From Nanobdellota archaeon (GTDB lineage: Archaea > Nanobdellota > Nanobdellia > Pacearchaeales > GW2011-AR1): DNA of 58,396 bases. Within the stretch, counting starts at the first letter, position 1. Each line of letters opens with the position of its first letter. The position numbers were made by a program, and so were the translations under genes. The notes beneath the pieces are model-generated. The model searched no databases. It was not told the DNA's origin and saw only the letters and a list, made by a program, of their open reading frames with translations. Shown here in pieces: positions 32,178 through 39,056 of this stretch. The stretch lies in NCBI GenBank assembly GCA_030698805.1, contig JAUYMA010000008.1, forward strand, positions 86,266 to 144,661. The letters are read 5' to 3'.

Positions 32178-33701
32178 ATGGACCATAAAGAAGACTCTGT
32201 GTTGGAAGAACTAGCTGAGAGACTTTCTCCCTTAGAACAAAAAGTAATTCCTCACTTGAAACTTGACATTGATAAAATTGTGGCAAAGTCGGGATTAGAC
32301 ACCACTTCTGTTTTAAGAGCGCTACGGTTTCTCGAAAATAAAGGCATCTTAAGATTAAATATAAAGAAGGTTAAAATTATTGACTTAGGAATAAATGGCA
32401 TTTATTATAAAAAAAATCATCTTCCCGAAAGAAGACTTCTCCTTACTCTAGAATCTAATAACTACCTTCCTTTGCAGAAAGCACAAGAAGCATCTGGTCT
32501 TTCAGAAAATGAATTTAAGGTTTCCTTAGGAGTATTAAAGAGCAAAGCTTTTGTCTCTTTAATTAACGGCAAATTATCTCTTACCGCCACAAAAGAAGAT
32601 CTGGTTAAGAAATCTTTAGAAGAACAGCTTTTGGAAGCGCTGCCCATTGAATACGATAAGCTTGCACCTGAACAGCTCTTCGCCTTAGATAATTTGAAAA
32701 AAAGAAAAGAGATAATTGTTATTGAAGAAAGAAGCGAAACTGGATTTGAATTAACAGAGCTGGGAAAGAAAATAGCTGGGAAAGAAATAAAAACTGATTA
32801 TATCGAAGAGGTTACCCCGGAAGTTATCAGAGATTGGAGCAGAGGCAAGAAATTCAGAAAATATGATATTCAAGCTCAGGTTCCAAGAGTATATGGCGGT
32901 AGGAAACATTTTGTTAATCAGGCCATAGATCATGGCAGAAAGATATGGCTAGAGATGGGATTTAAGGAGATGACTGGAACAAAAGCAGTTACTTCTTTTT
33001 GGAATTTTGATGCTCTCTTTACGGCCCAGGATCATCCGGTAAGGGAAATGCATGACACTTTTTTTGTTAAAAATATAAAAGGCAAGCTTCCAGATAAAGA
33101 GATAGTAAAAAGAGTCAAAGAATCCCATGAGCAAGGGGTCGGCGGCAGCAAAGGTTGGGGATATCTTTGGAATGAAGAAACTGCTAAAAGAGTTTTAATT
33201 CGCACCCACACTACTGCATTATCATCTCAGACTCTCGCAAAGTTAAAGAAAAAGGATCTGCCTGCAAAATATTTTGCAATCGGAAAATGCTTTAGAAATG
33301 AAACAGTAGACTGGAAACACGGCTTTGAATTTAATCAAACCGAGGGAATAGTGATAGATCCTGAAGCGAATCTTTCAAATCTACTAGGATATTTGTCAGA
33401 ATTTTCTAAAAAGATGGGATTTGATAAAATAAGATTCCAACCCTCTTTCTTCCCATATACTGAACCAAGTGTTGAAGGATTAGTATGGAATGAGGGTAAA
33501 AAAGAATGGATCGAAGTTTTTGCAGCAGGAATATTTAGGCCGGAAGTAACTATCCCTTTGTTAGGCGAGCCAATTCCGGTTTTGGCCTGGGGCCCCGGCT
33601 TTGATAGGTTGATGATGATGGCTTATGAGATAAAAGATCTTAGAGAACTATATTCAAATGATCTTAAAAAATTAAGGGATATCCCTCTTTGGAATAAATA
33701 A
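32178..33701 (+). CDS. pheS: Phenylalanyl-tRNA synthetase alpha subunit
   Basis: 507 residues from ATG 32178, about 26 nt after a CTTTTTAAT box. The N-terminal 200 residues hold winged-helix-like segments (IVAKSGLDTTSVLRALRFLE), as in archaeal/eukaryotic PheS. The class II core begins near 220: motif 2 FAIGKCFRNETVDWKHGFEF and motif 3 PVLAWGPGFDRLMMMAYEI are clear, and TSFWNFDALFTAQDHPVRE is the substrate-side block. It charges tRNA-Phe with PheT, whose gene begins 1 nt downstream. Confidence 0.93.
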   Translation: MDHKEDSVLEELAERLSPLEQKVIPHLKLDIDKIVAKSGLDTTSVLRALRFLENKGILRLNIKKVKIIDLGINGIYYKKNHLPERRLLLTLESNNYLPLQKAQEASGLSENEFKVSLGVLKSKAFVSLINGKLSLTATKEDLVKKSLEEQLLEALPIEYDKLAPEQLFALDNLKKRKEIIVIEERSETGFELTELGKKIAGKEIKTDYIEEVTPEVIRDWSRGKKFRKYDIQAQVPRVYGGRKHFVNQAIDHGRKIWLEMGFKEMTGTKAVTSFWNFDALFTAQDHPVREMHDTFFVKNIKGKLPDKEIVKRVKESHEQGVGGSKGWGYLWNEETAKRVLIRTHTTALSSQTLAKLKKKDLPAKYFAIGKCFRNETVDWKHGFEFNQTEGIVIDPEANLSNLLGYLSEFSKKMGFDKIRFQPSFFPYTEPSVEGLVWNEGKKEWIEVFAAGIFRPEVTIPLLGEPIPVLAWGPGFDRLMMMAYEIKDLRELYSNDLKKLRDIPLWNK

Positions 33702-33702
33702 A

Positions 33703-35337
33703 ATGGCCACAGTCAAAATATCTAAAAAACTAATTGCTCAATGTGTTAAATTGACGCCTGACCTAGCTGAAAGAATAAGTTTAATGGGCATACCTGTTGA
33801 AAGCGAGAATGCGGAGGAGATTGAAATAGAAGTCTTGCCTAACCGGCCAGATGTACTTTCGATTCAAGGATTTCTAAGAGTTTTAAAGGCCTATAGTGGG
33901 AAGGAACCTGGCTTAAAAAAGTACAAAGTTAATGCTCCTGAAAAAAATTATAAGGTGAAAGTGGACTCTTCATTAAAAGATATCAGGCCTTACACTTGTT
34001 GTGCGATAGTAAAAAATCTAAAATTTGATGATAGTAAAATAAAGGAGATCATTGATTTGCAAGAGAAACTTCATACTACCTTAGGAAGAAATAGAAAAAA
34101 ACTTGCTATTGGCATTTATCCCTTAGAAAAAATAACTTTACCTATAAGATTTGAAGCGCGTAAACCTCAAGATATAAAATTTAGACCTCTCGAGATGGAT
34201 CGGGATCTTACAGGACTAGAGATATTGCAAAAACATCCTGCAGGCAGAACTTACTCGGATCTTATGAAAAACTTAGATAGGTACCCTGTTTTCGTTGATG
34301 CAATGGGTAAGATATTATCTATGCCTCCCATTATAAACAGTCATGAGACGGGCAAGATCACTCCTGAGACTAGAGAAGTTTTTATAGAATGCTCAGGTTC
34401 CAATCTAGAATCTTTAAAGAAGACTCTTAACATCATTGTCACGACTTTAGCAGATATGGGGGGCAAGATATTCTCTATGGAAGTTGATTATGGAAAAAAG
34501 GAGATTATGCCTGATTTGTCTCCAGATAAAATGAAATTGTCTATTGACAATGTTAATGCTTTGCTCGGGCTTAAATTAAAAGAGGGAGATCTACAGAAAC
34601 TTTTACCTAAAGTGGGTTATGATTATTCTAAAGGAAAAGTTTCTATCCCTGCGTGGAGAACAGATATTTTGCATGAAGTTGACATTATAGAAGATGTTGC
34701 AATTGCTTATGGTTATGATAAATTTGAATATACCATTCCAAAAGTGGCCACTATAGCAGAAGAGTCCCCTATGACCAAGATCCAATCAAAGATTTCGCAA
34801 GCCCTTGCGGGGCTTGGGCTGTTAGAGATCTCAACCTACCATTTGATTAAGGAAGAGGAATGTGTAAAAGCCAAGTTGAAAGACGAACAGAAAATTGAAT
34901 TGGAAAATTCTAAGACTGAATATAAATTATTACGGCCTAATTTAACTCTCCCTGCCCTTCGCATCCTTTCTGAAAATAAAGACAATGAATATCCTCATAA
35001 AATATTCGAGATAGGTACGGTCTTCTCCTTAGATAGAAATCAGAATAGTGAAACGGGTATAAGGGAAATGGAATCTCTAGTCATCGCATGCTCTCCCTCC
35101 AACTTCACAGAATTAAAGCAAATCTTAGACTATCTAACAAGAGCTTTCGCATTAAATTATGAACTGAGAGAAGTTAAAAAAGAAGGATTTATCGAGGGCC
35201 GAACTGGGAGTATATTTACCGATAAAAGAGAATGCGGATTTATAGGCGAAGCTCATCCGGATATGCTAAAGCAATGGGGCATTAAGATGCCGGTGTGCAT
35301 GATTGAGATATCTATTGGAGAAATGTTTAAAGCTTAA
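33703..35337 (+). CDS. pheT: Phenylalanyl-tRNA synthetase beta subunit
   Basis: 544 residues, the short archaeal-type PheT. An N-terminal domain with EIEIEVLPNRPDVLSIQGFL is the conserved start; the B3/B4 editing block (residues about 90-260) and the B5 domain (SIDNVNALLGLKLKEGDLQK) follow, and VDIIEDVAIAYGYDKF is the highly conserved motif of the family. No extra C-terminal tRNA anticodon-binding domain of the bacterial type is present. It forms the alpha2beta2 enzyme with PheS. Confidence 0.92.
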   Translation: MATVKISKKLIAQCVKLTPDLAERISLMGIPVESENAEEIEIEVLPNRPDVLSIQGFLRVLKAYSGKEPGLKKYKVNAPEKNYKVKVDSSLKDIRPYTCCAIVKNLKFDDSKIKEIIDLQEKLHTTLGRNRKKLAIGIYPLEKITLPIRFEARKPQDIKFRPLEMDRDLTGLEILQKHPAGRTYSDLMKNLDRYPVFVDAMGKILSMPPIINSHETGKITPETREVFIECSGSNLESLKKTLNIIVTTLADMGGKIFSMEVDYGKKEIMPDLSPDKMKLSIDNVNALLGLKLKEGDLQKLLPKVGYDYSKGKVSIPAWRTDILHEVDIIEDVAIAYGYDKFEYTIPKVATIAEESPMTKIQSKISQALAGLGLLEISTYHLIKEEECVKAKLKDEQKIELENSKTEYKLLRPNLTLPALRILSENKDNEYPHKIFEIGTVFSLDRNQNSETGIREMESLVIACSPSNFTELKQILDYLTRAFALNYELREVKKEGFIEGRTGSIFTDKRECGFIGEAHPDMLKQWGIKMPVCMIEISIGEMFKA

Positions 35338-35804
35338 CCGAAATAACTCTTTTCTTTCTTAGAGACATTGCTTTCAGTAGACCTCATCTTTTTTGCAAGT
35401 TTCATTAAAGAGACCTTTGATGCGTTCCACTCTGAATATATTTTCTTAATTAATTCTGCTTCGCCCTTTTCTGACACTTCAATTTCCCTCTCGAAGGCAA
35501 TAAGACTTAGATCGCCCAGCATACTATAAATTTTGTCTGCTTCTTTCTTATCTTCAACGTCTATCGCTTTGATAAACTGGTAATAAACCTTAGGCAGACT
35601 TGCAGGGTTAGAAGTCACTCTCTCAAAAAAATTGAGGAATCCCACTATTTTATCCATCATCAATTTTCTGATTATTCTTAAAAGAAAATCGCTCTCTGCA
35701 TTAATCTTCTCTATTTCGAAATCTTCATTTATCTTATCAAAAGAAGGAAGTTTATACTTTTTCTCCAATTCAGAATATTCTTTTTTTAATTCTTTCAATT
35801 CCAT
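35334..35804 (-). CDS. Helical protein of unknown function
   Basis: 156 residues, highly charged and predicted mostly helical (MELKELKKEYSELEKKYKLP, then LLRIIRKLMMDKIVGFLNFF). No motif is recognised; the long helices with heptad-like leucines suggest coiled-coil contact with another protein. A TATATAAAA box on the minus strand about 25 nt before the ATG supports expression. It overlaps the pheT stop by 4 nt tail-to-tail. Confidence 0.7.
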   Translation of the reverse strand: MELKELKKEYSELEKKYKLPSFDKINEDFEIEKINAESDFLLRIIRKLMMDKIVGFLNFFERVTSNPASLPKVYYQFIKAIDVEDKKEADKIYSMLGDLSLIAFEREIEVSEKGEAELIKKIYSEWNASKVSLMKLAKKMRSTESNVSKKEKSYFG

Positions 35805-35857
35805 AAAACAAAATGAAGAAACTGTTTTATATATTTAACTGTCAGAAATGAATATAG

Positions 35858-35888
35858 GTGGGAGAGGCAGGGTTAGTTCCTCTCCCAT
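35858..35888. other. Perfect inverted repeat in divergent gap
   Basis: GGGAGAGG pairs with CCTCTCCC around an 11-nt loop, extended to 9-10 bp by T-A and G-T pairs. It lies in the 216-nt gap between divergent genes; beyond this, a TATA box for the leftward gene and one for the rightward gene, nothing else is seen. Confidence 0.5.
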
Positions 35889-36020
35889 CATTATTCTCTA
35901 CCATTCTAGTGTCCCTCTGTACCCTGATTTAAACCGAATTCTTTATTAATAGACTGTTAAAGTTTGTTCTAGATCTTTTTTGCATAAGATTTAAAAGTCG
36001 GAACTTCATTTTGAGGTAAA

Positions 36021-36710
36021 ATGGGGCATATTTTATACTGTTCTCCGCAGTGGTTTTATGGGTACGACATAATCCTAGAGGTGGTCTTTGCTCTAATAAC
36101 TCTCGCGGTTGCGCTTTATTCATTTAAAATTTACAGACTATGTGGACAAAGAGAGTCTCGTCTCTTTGGGACGGCTTTTCTACTAATATCCGTATCCTAT
36201 TCGTTATGGGCCATATTGAATGGTTTTGCAGTATCTGAACTGGAAAACGCCCGTACAATCTTAGAAATTGAAAAAGCCAATATCTGGAGGTATTTGGGAG
36301 TGTATGCCCACATATTTTTCTTCTTAGGCGGCGTGACCACCATTGCTTATATGACTTTAAAAGATAAGAACGCCCGATTATACTCTCTTTTATTTATCCT
36401 AGTCTTAGCAGGAGTGGTCTTCGCAGAGCAGAAATATCTTGCCACCCATATATTATCAGTAATACTCCTCCTTTACATTATGCTAGGATATACAAATCAA
36501 TATTCAGAAAATAAGAATAAGAAAGTATTCCTCACTTTGCTAGCCTTCACATTCCTATTTTTAGGGAGATTTGAGTTTATTTTCAGCCCTAGTAAAAATG
36601 TATTCTATGTAGTAGGGCATGTTCTGGAATTTGCTGCTTATCTCCTTATACTGACTAGCCTGATAATGGTAATTAAACAGGGGAATAGAAAGAAGATAAC
36701 TGTTCCTTAA
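36021..36710 (+). CDS. Seven-helix membrane protein, archaeal conserved type
   Basis: 229 residues with about seven membrane segments (IILEVVFALITLAVALYSFK, ILSVILLLYIMLG, VLEFAAYLLILTSLIMVI). The N-terminus starts with a short extracytoplasmic loop (CSPQWFYGYD). No catalytic motif is obvious. In archaea such 7TM proteins are often encoded beside small winged-helix genes, as is the case here 23 nt downstream; this suggests sensing or membrane-linked control. Function is inference. Confidence 0.72.
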   Translation: MGHILYCSPQWFYGYDIILEVVFALITLAVALYSFKIYRLCGQRESRLFGTAFLLISVSYSLWAILNGFAVSELENARTILEIEKANIWRYLGVYAHIFFFLGGVTTIAYMTLKDKNARLYSLLFILVLAGVVFAEQKYLATHILSVILLLYIMLGYTNQYSENKNKKVFLTLLAFTFLFLGRFEFIFSPSKNVFYVVGHVLEFAAYLLILTSLIMVIKQGNRKKITVP

Positions 36711-36733
36711 AAATAAATTTTTATAGGGGAAAT

Positions 36734-37012
36734 ATGGAAAAGAAAAGAAATAGATTAGAGATCATTAGAGATATATTAAAAGTGATAAGAGAGAAGAATG
36801 GAAAGATAAAACCTACTCATATCCTTTACAAATCTAATCTATCTCACCAGATGATGAATGAATATCTAAAAGAATTGATGGGAAAAGGTTTCATAAAAGA
36901 GATAAAGGTTAAGAATGGAAAGAGCTACCTAATAACTGAAAAAGGGATAGATTATCTAAATCAATATTCACTAATTACCAACTTCACAGATTCTTTTGGA
37001 TTAAACCAATAA
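36734..37012 (+). CDS. Winged-helix DNA-binding protein (HTH_45-like)
   Basis: 92 residues: IIRDILKVIREKNGKIKPTH, then MMNEYLKELMGKGFIKEIKV and YLITEKGIDYL form one winged helix with helix-turn-helix and beta wing, the layout of the HTH_45/Sso10a-like archaeal group. It lies 23 nt after the 7TM gene and likely shares its transcript. It could be a partner regulator; the DNA target is unknown. Confidence 0.82.
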   Translation: MEKKRNRLEIIRDILKVIREKNGKIKPTHILYKSNLSHQMMNEYLKELMGKGFIKEIKVKNGKSYLITEKGIDYLNQYSLITNFTDSFGLNQ

Positions 37013-37013
37013 A

Positions 37014-37454
37014 CTACTTCCAAACAAGATAAGAGTCCCAAATTTCAATTTCGCGTTTAGCTTCTTCGGATGAACTTGCTCGATGAACTACATTCCTGAC
37101 TATCCTGCCTTCCTTTCTGGAAAGCTCTAGAGAGTCGTCACTAAATCTTCCTCTGACAGTGTCTTTACCCGCTTTTGATGGGTCAGTGGGGCCTGCCAAA
37201 TCCAGAACCTTTTGTACGATGCCTTCTCCCTCATAAACCGCCAGAAAGATACTCCTATCAACAAAATGATCTACCAGAAGCAGGTAGTGTCTTTGATTCT
37301 GATGAGAGATGTAATGTTCGGCTATTTTATCTCTCGATACTTTCTCTACTGGGCCCTCTGCCACCCTTTTCCCCAGAGGATCTACCATTTCTAAAATTGG
37401 GACATATAAATGGTAGTGATCTGGTTTAACAAACATTAGGGTTCTTTCAAGCAT
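37014..37454 (-). CDS. ndk: Nucleoside diphosphate kinase (divergent active-site flank)
   Basis: 146 residues. MLERTLMFVKPD is the Ndk start, FLAVYEGEGIVQKVLDLAGP and KAGKDTVRGRFSDD are the core nucleotide-binding blocks, and NVVHRASSSEEA carries the phosphoacceptor histidine H124. The family usually has HGSDS after that histidine; here it reads HRASS. The enzyme balances NTP and dNTP pools. A GGAAGGAGGA ribosome-binding site lies directly before the ATG, unusual among the leaderless genes of the window. Confidence 0.88.
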   Translation of the reverse strand: MLERTLMFVKPDHYHLYVPILEMVDPLGKRVAEGPVEKVSRDKIAEHYISHQNQRHYLLLVDHFVDRSIFLAVYEGEGIVQKVLDLAGPTDPSKAGKDTVRGRFSDDSLELSRKEGRIVRNVVHRASSSEEAKREIEIWDSYLVWK

Positions 37455-37523
37455 GTTCCTCCTTCCTATTTGATATTATTAAGTATTTGTTTAATGAAAA
37501 TTAGGCTTTAAAATTAAAGATAA

Positions 37524-37610
37524 AGCCTCTAGCGAGAGTTGAACTCGCGACCCCCACATTCTTGGGACATTGTTACCAATGTGGTGCTCTAACCACTGAG
37601 CTATAGAGGC
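37524..37610 (-). tRNA. tRNA-Thr(GGT) with a 14-nt intron
   Basis: Acceptor GCCTCTA/TAGAGGC, D stem GCTC/GAGC, anticodon stem CCACA/TGTGG, T arm GCGAG-TTCAACT-CTCGC, discriminator T as in archaeal tRNA-Thr. Loop TT-GGT-A, intron ACAATGTCCCAAGA at 37560-37573 between nucleotides 37 and 38, then A. TTTTTTAAACT about 26 nt upstream is its promoter. Confidence 0.88.
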
Positions 37611-37651
37611 ATGAAAAAGGCTGACAAAGTAAGTTTAAAAAAATAACTGTT

Positions 37652-37867
37652 TTACTTAAGAGTGCTATTTGCTTGGGGAAACCAGTCCAATTTTACTACA
37701 TTCGCAGTGGTTGCGCCTACATTCGAGAAGAGACTTACTATCCAATTATAATAAATATCATAAAAATTTGATAATTCTTCAGCCTTACTAAGATGGAGAT
37801 CGCTTTTTGTGACAATCATAAAAGCGCCTAGAAACAGAAATAATAAAATGAGAAAGGCAATTCTCAT
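37652..37867 (-). CDS. Small membrane protein (tandem member B)
   Basis: 71 residues. An N-terminal membrane helix (RIAFLILLFLFLGAFMIVTK) is followed by a soluble part with YYNWIVSLFSNVGATTANVV and ending KLDWFPQ. That tail aligns with the tail of the upstream neighbour: Y-x-x-W, LFxN and x-V-K-x-D-W are shared, so the two are likely paralogues. The start overlaps the neighbour's stop by 4 nt. No family is recognised. Confidence 0.65.
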   Translation of the reverse strand: MRIAFLILLFLFLGAFMIVTKSDLHLSKAEELSNFYDIYYNWIVSLFSNVGATTANVVKLDWFPQANSTLK

Positions 37868-38178
37868 TTTGTTTTTTTAGAAACTTGGGTATTATTGATA
37901 CTCCAATCTTGTTTTGTCGCATAGCCCGCAACTTTCTTGCTATTATCAAAAAACTTGTCTAGCCAAGCAAAATAGGCTTTTGCGCCCATCATAACTTCGC
38001 TTGAACTTTTTATGTTCACCCCATTTTTAATGAAAACATAACCTGCGGTGATTGTGAAAAATACAAATAATATCACCAATACTTTGATAGCTACAGCTTG
38101 CTTTTCATTTGCCAGCTTAATTATCACCAAAACCGCAATTATGATAAAGGCTACTACAAACCACATCCCTGATATCAT
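37864..38178 (-). CDS. Small membrane protein (tandem member A)
   Basis: 104 residues. Two membrane helices (WFVVAFIIIAVLVIIKLANE and IKVLVILFVFFTITAGYVFI) precede a soluble tail with KAYFAWLDKFFDNSKKVAGY and ATKQDWSINN. The tail resembles that of the next gene (see there), with which it overlaps by 4 nt, so they are expected to be made and to work together, perhaps as a membrane complex. Function unknown. Confidence 0.65.
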   Translation of the reverse strand: MISGMWFVVAFIIIAVLVIIKLANEKQAVAIKVLVILFVFFTITAGYVFIKNGVNIKSSSEVMMGAKAYFAWLDKFFDNSKKVAGYATKQDWSINNTQVSKKTK

Positions 38179-38254
38179 TAAAATTAAAATAGGCCGATCT
38201 ATAAAAACATTCCGATAGTAAGTTTTAAAACTGATAAGGATCTTTGAGCATCGA

Positions 38255-38327
38255 AGCCCCTTAGTCTAGCGGTCAAGGACGATGCCCTCTGGAGGCGTAA
38301 ACCCAGGTTCGAATCCTGGAGGGGCTA
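38255..38327 (+). tRNA. tRNA-Gln(CTG)
   Basis: Acceptor AGCCCCT/AGGGGCT, D stem GTCT/GGAC, anticodon stem ATGCC/GGCGT, loop CT-CTG-GA, T arm CCAGG-TTCGAAT-CCTGG, discriminator A. A TTTTAAAA box lies about 26-30 nt upstream. Confidence 0.9.
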
Positions 38328-38375
38328 TTTGTTCAAACGTAACTCTTTTAAACTGTCTTCTTGATAGATTATCAT

Positions 38376-38547
38376 GCTCCCATAGTCTAGTGGTCAAGGA
38401 CGGCGCCCTCTCGAACCGCCGAGGTTCAAGTCGACGAGACAACCACCTCAGTCCTCTAAAGGACAGGCATTTTTTAATTACCTAAACCTCAATTTCTTGA
38501 GGTTGTGGAGAACGGCGCAAACCCGGGTTCAAATCCCGGTGGGAGCA
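38376..38547 (+). tRNA. tRNA-Glu(CTC) with a 99-nt intron
   Basis: Acceptor GCTCCCA/TGGGAGC, D stem GTCT/GGAC, anticodon stem GCGCC/GGCGC, anticodon CTC, T arm CCGGG-TTCAAAT-CCCGG, discriminator A. Exon 1 ends at about 38412 and exon 2 begins at about 38512; the cut is 36/37 or 37/38. A TTTTAAAC box is about 26 nt upstream. The usual archaeal tRNA-Glu sequence fits both halves well. Confidence 0.9.
38413..38511 (+). other. Large tRNA-Glu intron with tandem hairpins
   Basis: 99 nt between the two tRNA-Glu halves (register may shift by one base). It contains hairpins GAACC/GGTTC (38413-38427), GTCCT/AGGAC (38451-38464) and AACCTCAA/TTGAGGTT (38485-38504). No box C/D guide motif (TGATGA with CTGA) is seen. 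Confidence 0.75.
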
Positions 38548-38608
38548 TTTGGAATAAGTTAAATGCTCTATCATCGAGACTTAATAGGTCTCGAAAAAAT
38601 GGTAGACT

Positions 38609-38872
38609 ATGGACATTCACAATTACAAAAGACAACTTGAACGCCAGACTGATATTATAAAAGAGTCAAAAGACCTTCTTGAAGAAAATAAGGCGATAGC
38701 CCTAAGATTCAAAGATCATCTTCTTAGTGAAGGGATTGGAGCACCTAAGATAGTAAGATACCTCATTGACATACGAAAGCTAAATGGCCTGCTTAGAAAG
38801 CCCTTTGGAGAGGCAAATAAATAGGATATAAGGCAAGTTGTGGCGGAGATGGAACAAACTGACTTAGCGCCA
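38609..38872 (+). pseudogene. Truncated tyrosine integrase N-terminal domain
   Basis: Seventy-one codons to an in-frame TAG (38822-38824) give a core-binding SAM-like domain: NYKRQLERQTDIIKESKDLL, then ALRFKDHLLSEGIGAPKIVR. Past the TAG the same frame continues DIRQVVAEMEQTDLAP, which is what integrases carry next, so TAG interrupts an older gene (a GAG or AAG-type codon by one change). The catalytic domain is missing. It starts 62 nt after the tRNA-Glu gene, a typical integration target. Likely a relic of an integrated element; a kept small DNA-binding protein is the alternative. Confidence 0.65.
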
Positions 38873-38883
38873 CCTTGCTTTTT
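38833..38883 (+). terminator. Stem-loop followed by a T run
   Basis: GCAAG-TT-GTGGCG pairs with CGCCAC-CTTGC, 11 bp with a 2-nt bulge and a 22-nt loop, followed by TTTTT at 38879-38883. It looks like a terminator but may also be a stable RNA; it overlaps the decayed integrase. The next 170 nt to 39056 hold only the disA promoter. Confidence 0.5.
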
Positions 38884-39056
38884 GCTTCCATCATTTCAAA
38901 GAAGCTTTTTAATTTAAAAGCCTATCCTCTCCGGCAGAAAATTCTTAAGATAGTCTGGAGAATTAATTACTGACGAAGAAATAGTTTTTTCTCGTCGAAG
39001 TATCTTTGTGATGCATTGAATAAAAGCTTAAATAGTAAAATGCTCATTTAATTTAG

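Noticed and set aside
35848..35949. Small open frame over the 35.9-kb hairpin
   Set aside because: The TATA box there has the right spacing only for the leftward gene, and the peptide covers the hairpin without protein-like composition.
38282..38485. Open frame of 67 codons across the tRNA-Gln and tRNA-Glu genes
   Set aside because: It covers functional tRNA sequence and shows no protein-like pattern.
38822..38824. Stop-codon read-through (TAG as pyrrolysine) in the integrase fragment
   Set aside because: No pyrrolysine genes are seen, the catalytic domain is absent and the frame decays soon after; a plain nonsense mutation is simpler.
38609..38824. SSV-type partitioned integrase (IntN half) at a tRNA
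   Set aside because: In such elements the IntN half overlaps the tRNA gene end; here the frame begins 62 nt later and no second half or attachment repeat is visible.
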